From: M55B118 sp964501715
GTDB lineage: Bacteria; Bacillota_I; Bacilli_A; Izemoplasmatales; Izemoplasmataceae
Assembly (NCBI GenBank): GCA_964501715.1
Contig: CAZCTR010000012.1
Coordinates: 1 to 44,198 of the forward strand
Reading direction: 5' to 3'
Length of the DNA: 44,198 nt
Each line of letters begins with the position of its first letter. Position 1 is the stretch's first letter. The notes under the pieces were generated by a model, which saw nothing but the letters and a program-made list of their open reading frames with translations, had not been told where the DNA came from and searched no databases. Positions 7,338 through 15,819 of the stretch are shown piece after piece. A program made the translations under genes and the position numbers.

Positions 7338-7876
7338 CAACGCATATAGTTATCCGCTTTTTCACGAAACGCTTCAATCTCTCCATCCTTGAAAAGCGAT
7401 GTCGAAACCAAAGCCCCGACGATGAAGACGAAAAACATGATGATATTGATGGTCATCGCAAAAGTGAAACCGAGTTGTGTGAACTGATAGAACACCACCG
7501 GAAGCTTGAGCGAACTCCACACCATGATGAAGAAAAGCACATTTGAATATCGTGCGCCTTTTTTAAGCATGATCATGGCGAGGGGGAAGGCGGCTATAGT
7601 AGGCCCCGCGCTGAACGCGCCCAAGAAGAAAGCAAGCGCCATGCCTCTTGCGCCGGAATTCTCACCCATTAGCCTGATGACCGTTTCACGATCAACCCAT
7701 ACATCGAACAGGCCAATCAAGAGGAAAATGGGCGGGACGATGATCAGCATGTCAAGCACATAAGACCATGTGTTGTCTAGCGCGGTCCACGTAAGCCTCG
7801 TGTCCACGATGCTCAAAATAAGCAACAAAAGCAGTGTAAGTACGAGGAATTTGTGTGTTATCACCCATTGTCTCAT
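7337..7876 (-). CDS. Permease half-subunit, ArsP/YraQ-like (DUF318), second gene
   Basis: This 179-residue protein has about five membrane helices. It contains GAFSAGPTIAAFPLAMIML around residues 91-109, the G-x-x-x-G-P-x-x-A-x-P-L signature of the permease family PF03773, which includes organoarsenical exporters and unknown YraQ-type permeases. Full-length members are 300-400 residues with the signature twice. Here each copy is on a separate gene, and this is the second. Its ATG overlaps the stop of the first half by 4 nt, and a terminator follows directly. The two probably form a heterodimer. Substrate unknown; no arsenic or thiol gene is adjacent. Confidence 0.78.
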   Translation of the reverse strand: MRQWVITHKFLVLTLLLLLILSIVDTRLTWTALDNTWSYVLDMLIIVPPIFLLIGLFDVWVDRETVIRLMGENSGARGMALAFFLGAFSAGPTIAAFPLAMIMLKKGARYSNVLFFIMVWSSLKLPVVFYQFTQLGFTFAMTINIIMFFVFIVGALVSTSLFKDGEIEAFREKADNYMR

Positions 7877-8358
7877 AAGCCGATCACCATCACAATCAAC
7901 ACGACGATGACTGCACCGATGAAACTGACCACGTTTCTGATAAGGGCCGCCTTCGGCGAAAAGAAAGTGCTCTCAGCGGAGAAATACACCACCCCTACAC
8001 TCATAAGCGTCACAAGGAAACCGGCGACCTGCGGATAAGCGGCACCCGTTTCCAACAGTTCACGGCCCAGGGGAAATGCCACGAACGGTGGCATGAAGGT
8101 CACGCTTCCCACAACGAGGCCGATGATGACACCGAGGACACCACTCCCATCCCCAAGCAGTCTTGAAATGAATGCCGGGGTCACAAGCGCCATGAGAATG
8201 CCGACAAAAAGGAATAGCGGAATCAAAACGGGCAACAGCTTCATGAATGACTTGAACCCCTTCTTCATTCCCTTTTTTGTCTTCTCCATACTGAAAACGG
8301 CGCTCACCAGGGTAAGGATTGCGGCAAGGCCGTAGATGATCATGCCTTCAATGGACAT
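7873..8358 (-). CDS. Permease half-subunit, ArsP/YraQ-like (DUF318), first gene
   Basis: This 161-residue protein has four or five membrane helices and the motif VTFMPPFVAFPLGRELLETGA at about residues 91-111. The motif parallels the GAFSAGP...AFPLA...LKKGA segment of the next gene, showing that the pair are diverged halves of one permease fold. An unusual basic cytosolic stretch (MEKTKKGMKKGFKSFMK) follows the first helix. The start ATG has AAGGAG upstream and a recognisable promoter. Being the upstream member of a 4-nt overlapping pair, it should be made in equal amounts with its partner. Confidence 0.76.
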   Translation of the reverse strand: MSIEGMIIYGLAAILTLVSAVFSMEKTKKGMKKGFKSFMKLLPVLIPLFLFVGILMALVTPAFISRLLGDGSGVLGVIIGLVVGSVTFMPPFVAFPLGRELLETGAAYPQVAGFLVTLMSVGVVYFSAESTFFSPKAALIRNVVSFIGAVIVVLIVMVIGL

Positions 8359-8378
8359 CGTATCACACTCCTTCTAGG

Positions 8379-8407
8379 ATTGTAACGGAGTTTTCACAAG
8401 GACACAA
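8379..8407 (-). promoter_or_regulatory. Promoter of the split permease operon
   Basis: On the minus strand TTGTGT (8402-8407) and TACAAT (8379-8384) are 17 bp apart, just upstream of AAGGAG and the ATG at 8358. Confidence 0.55.
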
Positions 8408-8420
8408 GATGAATGCTCCC

Positions 8421-8451
8421 AATAAAGAAAACCACCCTGCGAGCAGGGTGG
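8421..8451 (-). terminator. Terminator of the phosphatase-udk operon
   Basis: CCACCCTG (8432-8439) and CAGGGTGG (8444-8451) form an 8-bp stem with a 4-nt loop. On the minus strand it is followed by TTTTCTTTATT, just downstream of the udk stop. Confidence 0.85.
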
Positions 8452-8458
8452 AAACGGA

Positions 8459-9079
8459 CTATGCCTTCTGCATGATATCCTTGATTTTTGTGGCGACGAG
8501 GTCAACGGCCACATCGTGCTTGTGATCATTGGGGATGATGACATCCGCATGCCGTTTCGTCGGCTTGACATAGGCATGGTGCATCGGCTTGACCGTGTTC
8601 AGGTACTGATCGATCACACTTTCCTTTGTTCTTCCCCGTTCCTGGATGTCACGGGTGAGTCTTCGGATGAAACGTGTGTCGTCATCAAGCTCGACAAAGA
8701 TGTTCATGTCTGTGAGACTGCGAATTCTCGGGTCGTGTAGGACAAGGATGCCCTCAACGATGATGATCGGTCTTGGTTCAACGATATCGACCTCGTCACT
8801 TCTTGTGTTCTTGACGAAATCATAGACCGGCTTTTCGACCCTTTCACCATTCAACAGCTTTTTGAGATGATCGTATAGCAAATCGTTATCCAAGGAATCC
8901 GGATGGTCGTAATTGATGTTGCGTCTTTCTTCCATGGTCAGATGGTCCTGGTTGTGATAATAGTCATCATGGTTGATCTTGAGCACTTCGCCTTCGGATG
9001 TGTGTTTCAGAATCTCACGTACCACGGTGGTCTTCCCTGAAGCCGACCCTCCCGCGACGAGAAAAAGCAATGGTTTCAT
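8459..9079 (-). CDS. udk: Uridine kinase
   Basis: This 206-residue P-loop kinase phosphorylates uridine and cytidine to UMP/CMP in pyrimidine salvage. The Walker A motif GGSASGKT is at residues 10-17. The family marks DDYY (about 38-41), NYDHPDSLD (about 55-63) and the catalytic-lid region RRLTRDIQERGR are all present, and the length is normal. AAGGAG precedes the ATG. It is downstream of the histidine phosphatase with a 21-nt gap, so both are likely co-transcribed, and a strong terminator closes the unit. The assignment is secure. Confidence 0.96.
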   Translation of the reverse strand: MKPLLFLVAGGSASGKTTVVREILKHTSEGEVLKINHDDYYHNQDHLTMEERRNINYDHPDSLDNDLLYDHLKKLLNGERVEKPVYDFVKNTRSDEVDIVEPRPIIIVEGILVLHDPRIRSLTDMNIFVELDDDTRFIRRLTRDIQERGRTKESVIDQYLNTVKPMHHAYVKPTKRHADVIIPNDHKHDVAVDLVATKIKDIMQKA

Positions 9080-9100
9080 GGCTGTCTCCTTTATCCTTGT

Positions 9101-9715
9101 TCACTGCAAATGGGCAGTGTCGTTCATGGTCACGATTTTGTAACGGTCTTTCTCAGGTGAGTACCTGATCAGCGTGATCGACGTGTTGTACACATCAATC
9201 AAACGGCGCCTTTCGTGGGGGATGTTCAGAATATGACCGATAATCGATTTTATGACGCCTCCGTGTGTGAAGACAGCCACATGATTCTTGTCGGTCCCCT
9301 TCACGATTTTTTCCAGGACGTCCGTCGCCCTTTTTTCCAGCTCACTGTATGATTCTCCACCTGGAACGGGAGTTGAGTAGTAATCCCCCTTCTCCTTGCG
9401 GGCCTTGATGAAATCAGGGTATTCCTTTCTCACCTGTTCCCGGCTTTTCCCTTGCCAATCGCCAAGGGAGATTTCCTGAAGGTCATGTTCGATTTCGATC
9501 TTCACATCATGGTATTCGCCGATTGCACGCGCCGTGTTGAGGGCGCGTTCGAGATGACTCGAAAACATCGCCTCAAGCGGATACTCCTTCATTCGCCACG
9601 CGAGAATCCTGGCTTGTTCTTTGCCGGTTTTGTTGAGCGGAACATCGGCATTGCCTTGATAGATCTCGTTGATATTCGCTTCGGTCTGTCCGTGTCTGAT
9701 CAAATAGATATACAT
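9101..9715 (-). CDS. Histidine phosphatase family protein (phosphoglycerate mutase-like)
   Basis: This 204-residue member of the histidine phosphatase superfamily has the catalytic R-H-G at residues 7-9 (YLIRHGQTE), the second Arg in SSHLERALNTA and the second catalytic His in VFTHGGVIKSI. Such proteins act as phosphoglycerate mutases or broad phosphatases (GpmB/CobC-like); the substrate cannot be fixed from sequence. I chose the ATG at 9715 because GAGAGG lies 9 nt upstream. An in-frame ATG at 9724 sits directly on that ribosome site. It is the first gene of an operon with udk. Confidence 0.85.
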   Translation of the reverse strand: MYIYLIRHGQTEANINEIYQGNADVPLNKTGKEQARILAWRMKEYPLEAMFSSHLERALNTARAIGEYHDVKIEIEHDLQEISLGDWQGKSREQVRKEYPDFIKARKEKGDYYSTPVPGGESYSELEKRATDVLEKIVKGTDKNHVAVFTHGGVIKSIIGHILNIPHERRRLIDVYNTSITLIRYSPEKDRYKIVTMNDTAHLQ

Positions 9716-9955
9716 TGGTCTCATCCTCTCATTAACTGTATGTCATCATGTGGGGCAACTTTATTGCTAAAAGGCGTTTCCAATTTTGAAATGACAGGCA
9801 GAACAATCGGTCGTGACAAGAACTCCGTCCGGCCAATCATCCGCATGTTTCCGGTATTGTCTTAAAAGCGCAAAGCCCACTTATGAGAAGCCAAGCGCAT
9901 CGCTCCACCCTTCTATAGACAATCATATTTTAACATACTTCAGCGGCTTGTCTCA

Positions 9956-9983
9956 TTAAAAAGATGACGGTTTTGCCGTCATC
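9956..9983 (-). terminator. Terminator of typA
   Basis: GATGACGG (9963-9970) pairs with CCGTCATC (9976-9983) with a TTTTG loop, and on the minus strand TTTTTAAT follows. It begins 10 nt after the typA stop. Confidence 0.85.
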
Positions 9984-9993
9984 CTTCATGCCG

Positions 9994-11805
9994 TTATTCA
10001 GCCATTCGCTTCTGTGCATTCTTGCGGTCTTTTTCATTGAGATGCTTCTTGCGCATCCGGATGGCATCCGGAGTGATTTCGACAAGTTCGTCTTCGGCGA
10101 TGAATTCAAGCGCTTCTTCGAGGGTGAAGCGTCTCGGGCTGATGACCTTGAGCGCATCGTCGCTTCCGCTGGAGCGGACATTGGTGAGTTTCTTGTTCTT
10201 GCAGGGGTTCACCACAAGGTCGTTCTCCCGGGAATGAAGCCCGACGACCATGCCTTCATACACTTCGCTTGCGGGCTCTATGAACATTGTTCCCCTGTCG
10301 CTAAGGTTGAAAAGGGAATACGCCATCGCCGTGCCGTTCTCTTTGGAAATGAAGACGCCGTTCCGGTCGGATTCTATCTCGCCGACGTACGGCAGGTATT
10401 TGTAGAACACTTTCTCCATGATGCCTGTCCCATGGGTCGCATTGATGAACTGGCTGCGGTAACCGATAAGCCCCCGAGTGGGGACCAGGTATTCGAGTTT
10501 GGTATACCCGGCGTCACTCTCCATGGATTGCATGATGCCTCTTCTGGCATTCATATGGGTGATGACCGTACCCGCATAAGCGTCCTCGAGCGTGATCATG
10601 ACACGTTCGAAGGGTTCATGAATCACACCTTCCATCTCCATAAGCAGCACTTCTGGCTTCGAAACGGAAAGTTCATAGCCTTCCCGGCGCATCTTTTCAA
10701 GAAGGATCGACAGGTGCAATTCCCCGCGTCCGCTGACCTTGTAGCCTTCCATAGCCTCAAGCGGTTCGACTCTGAGTCCGACATTCGTCTCGAGCTCCTT
10801 TTCGAGTCGGGACCGGATCTGACGGCTGGTGAGGAACTTGCCGCTTCTTCCTGAGAAAGGAGAGTCATTGACCATGAAATGCATGGTCAATGTGGGCTGT
10901 TCGATGGTCATCGGCGGCAAGGCCTTCACGTGTTTGGGATCCGTGATGGTCTCACCGATTGACACGGAGGGAAGGCCTGAGAATATGACCATGTCCCCCG
11001 CGTACGCTTCGTTCACCTCGACACGGGAGAGGCCCTGATAGACATACAGTTTGTTCACTTTGGAAGGGTTCAGCGTGCCGTCACGCTTGATCTGCATGAC
11101 TTGCATCCCTTTTTTGAGGGTGCCCTTGAGGATACGCCCCATACCGAGGCGCCCCTGGTAATCATCATAGTCCAATGAGGATATCTGGAATTGCAGAGGT
11201 TTCTCCTTGAGGTCGGGATAAGGGTCCACATGTTCGAGCAAAAGGTCGAAAAGCGGTGTCAAGTCCTTGCTTTCATCCTCCAGTTCGCGCGTCGCGACAC
11301 CCTCTTTGGCGATGCCATATACAATCGGGAAGTCAAGCTGTTCATCAGTGGCTCCGAGTTCTGCGAAGAGGTCGAAACTCATGTTGACCACTTCTTCACT
11401 GCGAGCGTCCTTCTTGTCGATTTTGTTGATGAAAAGGACGGGGCGGTGTCCTATCTCCAGTGATTTCTCAAGCAACACCCTTGTCTGCGGCATGGGGCCC
11501 TCGCTTGAATCCACAAGCAAAATGATTGTGTCGACGGTCTTCAGGATTCTTTCGACCTCGCTTGAGAAATCGGCATGGCCCGGCGTATCGACGATGTTGA
11601 TCTTCACATCGTTATGTTCGATGGCACAGTTCTTGGAATAGATGGTGATGCCACGTTCGCGTTCCAAATCGTTGCTGTCCATGACTTGTTCGACAATCGT
11701 CTCGTGGTCGTTGAACACATTGCTTTGTTGAAGCAGTGCGTCGACCAAGGTGCTTTTTCCGGCGTCGACATGGGCGACAACACCGACATTGATGACTTTT
11801 TTCAT
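9994..11805 (-). CDS. typA: Translational GTPase TypA/BipA
   Basis: This 603-residue ribosome-binding GTPase is linked to stress, cold growth and 50S assembly. G1 HVDAGKST (about 12-19), switch ERERGITIYSK (about 48-58), G3 DTPGHADF (about 73-80) and G4 NKIDKKDAR (about 127-135) are intact. They are followed by domain II, the V-like domain and the TypA-specific C-terminal region (RFTLEEALEFI, DELVEITP, IRMRKKHL). The start at 11805 (MKKVINVGVVAHVDAGKST) fits homologues and has AAAGGA upstream; the frame is open a further 22 codons into the leader hairpin. The leader carries its own promoter, operator-like repeats and a terminator-like hairpin. Confidence 0.97.
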   Translation of the reverse strand: MKKVINVGVVAHVDAGKSTLVDALLQQSNVFNDHETIVEQVMDSNDLERERGITIYSKNCAIEHNDVKINIVDTPGHADFSSEVERILKTVDTIILLVDSSEGPMPQTRVLLEKSLEIGHRPVLFINKIDKKDARSEEVVNMSFDLFAELGATDEQLDFPIVYGIAKEGVATRELEDESKDLTPLFDLLLEHVDPYPDLKEKPLQFQISSLDYDDYQGRLGMGRILKGTLKKGMQVMQIKRDGTLNPSKVNKLYVYQGLSRVEVNEAYAGDMVIFSGLPSVSIGETITDPKHVKALPPMTIEQPTLTMHFMVNDSPFSGRSGKFLTSRQIRSRLEKELETNVGLRVEPLEAMEGYKVSGRGELHLSILLEKMRREGYELSVSKPEVLLMEMEGVIHEPFERVMITLEDAYAGTVITHMNARRGIMQSMESDAGYTKLEYLVPTRGLIGYRSQFINATHGTGIMEKVFYKYLPYVGEIESDRNGVFISKENGTAMAYSLFNLSDRGTMFIEPASEVYEGMVVGLHSRENDLVVNPCKNKKLTNVRSSGSDDALKVISPRRFTLEEALEFIAEDELVEITPDAIRMRKKHLNEKDRKNAQKRMAE

Positions 11806-11833
11806 TGGTTTGGTCCTTTCTCGGCTCGTCCCA

Positions 11834-11863
11834 TCAAAAACGCGATGCGTTGTGCGCATCGCG
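11834..11863 (-). terminator. Terminator-like hairpin in the typA leader (possible attenuator)
   Basis: CGCGATGCG (11841-11849) pairs perfectly with CGCATCGCG (11855-11863), and on the minus strand it is followed by TTTTTGATG. It ends about 29 nt upstream of the typA ATG and downstream of a good -10 element. It could therefore attenuate typA or simply stop transcripts from cutC. Confidence 0.75.
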
Positions 11864-11916
11864 TCATGCATTCAAGTAGCCTGATCGTTCTTCTGGATGT
11901 CGGGACGGTTTGTGCT

Positions 11917-11929
11917 GTGAATGATTCAC
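11917..11929. promoter_or_regulatory. Short dyad at the typA transcription start
   Basis: GTGAA-TGA-TTCAC is an inverted repeat with 5-bp arms that lies just after the predicted start point (near 11931) on the minus strand. It may be an operator or the base of a small leader hairpin. Confidence 0.35.
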
Positions 11930-11937
11930 GCCTACAC

Positions 11938-11964
11938 AGTATATCACAAAAACCTGTTTGTGAA
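11938..11964 (-). promoter_or_regulatory. Putative typA promoter with overlapping operator-like repeat
   Basis: On the minus strand a TATACT -10 lies at 11938-11943, with TTCACA 15 bp upstream as a possible -35. The spacer holds an inverted repeat with 7-bp arms, TCACAAA (11944-11950) and TTTGTGA (11957-11963), separated by 6 bp. No T-run follows, so it is more likely a protein-binding site than a terminator of cutC. Confidence 0.48.
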
Positions 11965-11977
11965 AGGATAAGACGTC

Positions 11978-12688
11978 CTATTTGATAAATTTTTTCACCG
12001 CGAGGTCAAATTGGGTCTTCAGTGCCCGAACTTTCCTGGCGTCGGTCCGCCCATAAACACTTCTCGGTGTTCTCACCCCGGAGCCGGTATGGGCGTTAGC
12101 AATGCCGGTATATTGAATGAGCGGAGCGACGTTCAGAGCATCCACACCGCCTGCGAGTACCAGTTCGATTCTTTCTCCGAACTTCTCCTGATAGGACCGG
12201 AGAACCTCCATGTAATCCACGGCCTTCTCTCCAAGCCCTTTTCCTCCTGTGATTCTTACACTTTTCACACCGAGTTCAATCAACCGTTCCAACGCATATT
12301 CCGGATCAGGAGCCATTTCCCAGCAGAGATGGACATGCACATCCTTATCCCCTGCGAGTTCGATGAAATCGCCGATCGCCCTTTCATTCAGAGTGTTGTC
12401 CTGATTGAGCGCTCCGAGAAGAAAACCGGAAACGCGCTTCTTCTTTTTGGCGCGTGCGATGGTCTTGCACATGTCATTGAGTTCATCCTTGGAGTAGAAA
12501 AAATCCCCGGGACGCGGCCTGACCATCACCATGACATCAATGCTCACCGCCTCGCAGACCCGGTCAATGGTGTCAAGGAAAGGTGTGACCCCGCCACTCG
12601 GGTAATCGGCTTTGAGATCGAGCCTCTGTGCACCTCCTGTTTCTGCGGCGATTGCATCTTCAAAAGTCTCTACGATGATTTCCAGCAT
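11978..12688 (-). CDS. cutC: CutC family protein
   Basis: This 236-residue TIM-barrel protein of the CutC family begins with LEIIVETFEDAIAAETGGA. It contains MVRPRPGDFFYS (about residues 54-65), GFLLGALNQD (about 88-97) and the C-terminal AHTGSGVRTP. CutC has long been linked to copper tolerance, but its catalytic role is unsettled. The usual H-R-A-F-D segment reads H-L-C-W-E here, keeping the His. The ATG has a clear promoter upstream. There is no copper transporter next to it; the CsoR-family gene 12 kb away is associated with redox genes. Confidence 0.88.
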   Translation of the reverse strand: MLEIIVETFEDAIAAETGGAQRLDLKADYPSGGVTPFLDTIDRVCEAVSIDVMVMVRPRPGDFFYSKDELNDMCKTIARAKKKKRVSGFLLGALNQDNTLNERAIGDFIELAGDKDVHVHLCWEMAPDPEYALERLIELGVKSVRITGGKGLGEKAVDYMEVLRSYQEKFGERIELVLAGGVDALNVAPLIQYTGIANAHTGSGVRTPRSVYGRTDARKVRALKTQFDLAVKKFIK

Positions 12689-12709
12689 GGAACCACTCCC
12701 TCTATTTTC

Positions 12710-12737
12710 ATTATAACACGTTCAAAGGAAATGCAAA
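12710..12737 (-). promoter_or_regulatory. Promoter of cutC
   Basis: On the minus strand a perfect TATAAT (12710-12715) lies 16 bp downstream of TTTGCA (12732-12737). The cutC ATG follows about 22 nt after the -10. Confidence 0.52.
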
Positions 12738-12811
12738 CGCCCGTCATGGATACCGGGCGAACTCTGAAAATGTTAGAAAGCCTATTTTTGACAAAGTTTG
12801 TTCACCCCATG

Positions 12812-12852
12812 AGACAAGGAAAACCTCAACCCGCTGACCGGATTGAGGTTTT
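12812..12852 (-). terminator. Terminator of the transhydrogenase operon
   Basis: AAAACCTCAA (12820-12829) pairs with TTGAGGTTTT (12843-12852) around a 13-nt loop. On the minus strand TTTTCCTTGTCT follows. It begins 6 nt after the pntB stop. Confidence 0.75.
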
Positions 12853-12857
12853 GATCA

Positions 12858-14321
12858 TCACTGTTCCTTATATGCGTTCACAAGTTCTTCCATGGTCGAT
12901 TTGCCGTCCCCGAACAACATCAGGGTGTTGTCCTTGGCGAAAAGGGGATTGGGGATGCCCGCGAATCCGGGCGAGAGTGAACGTTTGATGACAACGGTTG
13001 TACGGGACTTGTCCACATCCAGGATGGGCATGCCGGAGATTGGTGAATCCGCCTCGCGGGCGGAGGGGTTCACGACATCGTTCGCACCGAGGACGATTGT
13101 CACATCGGTCTGCGGGAATGTGGGGTTCACACTCTCGAGGTCCAAGAGCTTATCGTAGGGGATGCTTTCCTCCGCAAGAAGCACATTCATGTGTCCCGGC
13201 ATCCGTCCCGCGACAGGATGGATTCCGAATACGACCTCCACCCCGTTCGCCTCGAGTGCTTCTGTGAGAAGCCTCACAGGTGTCGCAGCACGTGCAACGG
13301 CCATGCCGTATCCGGGAACGATCACGACACGTTGGGCGCTTTCGAGGACCATCGCGACCTCGTCCGCAGAGGTCTGGGTGATCTTGCCTTCATAGATGTC
13401 GTCGGTATCGCCTTTTTCCTCACTGCCTCCGAAGCCTCCGAACAGGACGTTGAGGAGAGAACGATTCATCGCTTTGCACATGATGGTCGTCAATATGAGA
13501 CCCGATGCGCCGACGAGAGACCCGGCGATGATGAGGACCACGTTACCGAGCACAAACCCTGTGGCAGCGGCCGCGAGACCCGAATAGGAATTGAGAAGTG
13601 AAATGACGACGGGCATGTCCGCGCCACCGATACCGATGACCAGTAGCACACCGAGGATGATGCCTCCGATGACGACAATCCAATAGACACCCACATTCGC
13701 GGGGTTCGCGATGAGAAACACTCCTAATGCGATGAGCACCGTAAGCAAAACACCTTTAATCAGAAGATGTCCGGGATAGCTCACGGGTTTTCCGGGTATG
13801 ATCTTAAGCCCCTGCAGCTTGCCGTAAGCGATGAGGCTTCCCGAGAAAGTGACCGCACCGATCAATCCTGATAGCACGGTCGCCACAAGCATCGGGATGG
13901 CAAGGGAAGCGACTCCCGCCACGGTCAGCTCGAACTGATAGAAGACTCCGGCCACAAGCAAGGACGCACCACCGCCAAATCCGTTAAAGATAGCGACCAT
14001 CTGAGGCATTCCGGTCATCTTGACGCCAAGCGCGCTTGTGATTCCAATGACGGTCCCAAGACCGATCGCACCAAGCAGGATGTACCAATGCTGAAACTGT
14101 GAGACGATCGCTTCAGCCTCGACATCGACGACCAAGCCGAAATCAAGGAATGCGGCCAGAAACGCCAGAAGCATCCCGGCCGCTCCGGTCATGTTTCCGG
14201 ACGGTGCGGTCTTGGGTTTCGACAAGCGTTTGATTCCGACAATGAACATGATCGCACTCAGAAGATACATGAGCGCGACAAACACTTCTTTTATATCGAA
14301 CAGCGTCTGATAATCCATCAT
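12858..14321 (-). CDS. pntB: NAD(P) transhydrogenase subunit beta
   Basis: This 487-residue protein has a membrane region of about eight helices (residues about 1-280) and a C-terminal NADP(H)-binding domain III. Domain III carries VPGYGMAVARAA (about 337-348), HPVAGRMPGHMNVLLAE and GANDVVNPSAR, all diagnostic for PntB. With the two alpha subunits it couples hydride transfer from NADH to NADP+ to ion re-entry, supplying NADPH. The tandem ATG follows AGGAG and overlaps the pntA2 stop by 4 nt. The assignment is secure. Confidence 0.97.
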   Translation of the reverse strand: MMDYQTLFDIKEVFVALMYLLSAIMFIVGIKRLSKPKTAPSGNMTGAAGMLLAFLAAFLDFGLVVDVEAEAIVSQFQHWYILLGAIGLGTVIGITSALGVKMTGMPQMVAIFNGFGGGASLLVAGVFYQFELTVAGVASLAIPMLVATVLSGLIGAVTFSGSLIAYGKLQGLKIIPGKPVSYPGHLLIKGVLLTVLIALGVFLIANPANVGVYWIVVIGGIILGVLLVIGIGGADMPVVISLLNSYSGLAAAATGFVLGNVVLIIAGSLVGASGLILTTIMCKAMNRSLLNVLFGGFGGSEEKGDTDDIYEGKITQTSADEVAMVLESAQRVVIVPGYGMAVARAATPVRLLTEALEANGVEVVFGIHPVAGRMPGHMNVLLAEESIPYDKLLDLESVNPTFPQTDVTIVLGANDVVNPSAREADSPISGMPILDVDKSRTTVVIKRSLSPGFAGIPNPLFAKDNTLMLFGDGKSTMEELVNAYKEQ

Positions 14322-14614
14322 TGTCTTTTCTCCTTAAACTTCTGCAGCATACGGTTGCTGACGACAAAGCCTCCGACCACATTGATGGTCGCAAAAAGCA
14401 AGGCTATACCTCCGAGGATGAAGGGGAAGATCCCGACATCATCGGTGGTCAACTGGGTGAGCAATATGCCCACGGCCCCGACAATGGTGATGCCGGAGAT
14501 TGCATTCGCTCCGGACATGAGCGGTGTGTGGAGGGTCGCAGGCACTTTGGTGATCAGCTCGAAACCCAAGAACACAGCCATGGCGAATATGGTGATCAGA
14601 TAGATGATGGTCAT
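14318..14614 (-). CDS. pntAB: NAD(P) transhydrogenase subunit alpha, membrane part (PntA2)
   Basis: This 98-residue protein with three membrane helices corresponds to the C-terminal membrane part of E. coli PntA. Marks are GFELITKVPATLHTPLMSGANAISG (family segment around residues 17-41) and the final NVVGGFVVSNRML. Alpha split into two genes is normal in many bacteria. It overlaps both neighbours by 4 nt, as expected for a fixed-ratio complex in the inner membrane. Confidence 0.95.
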   Translation of the reverse strand: MTIIYLITIFAMAVFLGFELITKVPATLHTPLMSGANAISGITIVGAVGILLTQLTTDDVGIFPFILGGIALLFATINVVGGFVVSNRMLQKFKEKRQ

Positions 14615-15771
14615 GATTCATTACCTCCTATGAACTGTTTCGCTTTATCGCTTTTGAGCTCGCCATCATGCGTGATGGCGGTCGCGTTCACGATGTCATC
14701 CTCCCAATTGATCGAAGATGACGCTCCTTCATCTTTTTTAAAGAGATTGAAAAGGAAGCTTGTGATGTTTTTGGAATAGAGCGCAGATGCGTTGTAGGCG
14801 AGTGCGGCCGGAAGATTGATGGGACCAACAATCTTGACGCCGTTGTGTTCCACCGTCTCACCCGCTTTACTTAACTCGCAGTTCCCGCCGCGCTCAGCTG
14901 CTAGATCGACGATGACGCTTCCTTTTTGCATCGCTTCAACCATTTCCTTGGTGATGAGCGTGGGCGCTTTTTTTCCTGGAATGTTCGCGGTGGTGATGAC
15001 TACGTCCTTGTTCGAAAGCTCCTCAAACATCATCTGGCGTTGTTGCTCATAAAAGGACTCGTCCATTTCTTTGGCGTATCCGCCTTCGCCTTCCCCGCTT
15101 TCAAGGTCGAACTCAACGAATTTCGCGCCGAGCGATTCGACCTGTTCCTTGACTTCACTGCGGATGTCATAGGCGCTGGTGACTGCACCAAGGCGTTTCG
15201 CTGTCGCAATCGCCTGCAACCCCGCCACACCGACACCGAGGACAAAAACGCTCGCAGGCGTGATTGTTCCCGCTGCGGTCATCATCATCGGGAATAGCCT
15301 CGATGCATGGTTCGCTCCGATGATTACAGACTTGTATCCGGCGAGATTCGCCATCGAGGAAAGCACATCCATGCTCTGTGCCCGGGTGGTTCTCGGGATG
15401 AGTTCCATCGAAAAGGCGGTGGTCTTGTTTGTAAGCAGCCTCTCAAAGGATGCATCACGCTCATAAGGCTCAAGCATGCCGATCAGGATATGGTCCTCAC
15501 CGAGCATACCCACCATGTCTTCACCGTTCTCGGCGGCATTCGCGGATCTTACGGACAGGATGACACGCGCCTTTTCTGCAAGCGTCTTGAAATCGTCGAT
15601 GATGGTGGCGCCTTTCTCCTCATATTCCGAATCCATATACCCGGCGTCCGCACCGGCATCTTTCTCCACATAGACTCCAAAACCCTTTTTTATCAAAGGT
15701 TTGATATGGGATGGCACCAAGGCCACACGGGATTCGTGTTCTGTCTTCTCTTTGGGGATCCCTATGTTCAC
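14611..15771 (-). CDS. pntAA: NAD(P) transhydrogenase subunit alpha, NAD-binding part (PntA1)
   Basis: This 386-residue soluble NAD(H)-binding domain I, homologous to alanine dehydrogenase, starts NIGIPKEKTEHESRVALVP. The Rossmann motif GVGVAGLQAIATAKRLGA is at about residues 171-188. I chose the GTG at 15771 because AAGGAGG lies 7 nt upstream and the protein then begins as in homologues; an upstream ATG at 15837 in frame has no such site. It is the first gene of a three-gene operon. The upstream region is shared with the divergent small membrane-protein gene and contains a perfect 14-bp palindrome. Confidence 0.95.
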   Translation of the reverse strand: MNIGIPKEKTEHESRVALVPSHIKPLIKKGFGVYVEKDAGADAGYMDSEYEEKGATIIDDFKTLAEKARVILSVRSANAAENGEDMVGMLGEDHILIGMLEPYERDASFERLLTNKTTAFSMELIPRTTRAQSMDVLSSMANLAGYKSVIIGANHASRLFPMMMTAAGTITPASVFVLGVGVAGLQAIATAKRLGAVTSAYDIRSEVKEQVESLGAKFVEFDLESGEGEGGYAKEMDESFYEQQRQMMFEELSNKDVVITTANIPGKKAPTLITKEMVEAMQKGSVIVDLAAERGGNCELSKAGETVEHNGVKIVGPINLPAALAYNASALYSKNITSFLFNLFKKDEGASSSINWEDDIVNATAITHDGELKSDKAKQFIGGNES

Positions 15772-15819
15772 TGCTATTCCTCCTTGTGGTTCTTCGCTTA
15801 AGTATCTTTCTTTCACTTT

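Noticed and set aside
7337..8358. Frameshifted pseudogene of a single permease
   Set aside because: Both halves have intact starts, motifs and a regular 4-nt start/stop overlap, with promoter and terminator around the pair.
9725..9955. A structured leader or small gene upstream of the histidine phosphatase gene
   Set aside because: I found GCGC-bounded weak pairing and a poor TAAAAT, but no stable fold, clear promoter or coding frame.
9964..10854. A 296-codon open frame on the plus strand
   Set aside because: It is antisense to typA and only reflects the GC-rich codon pattern of that gene.
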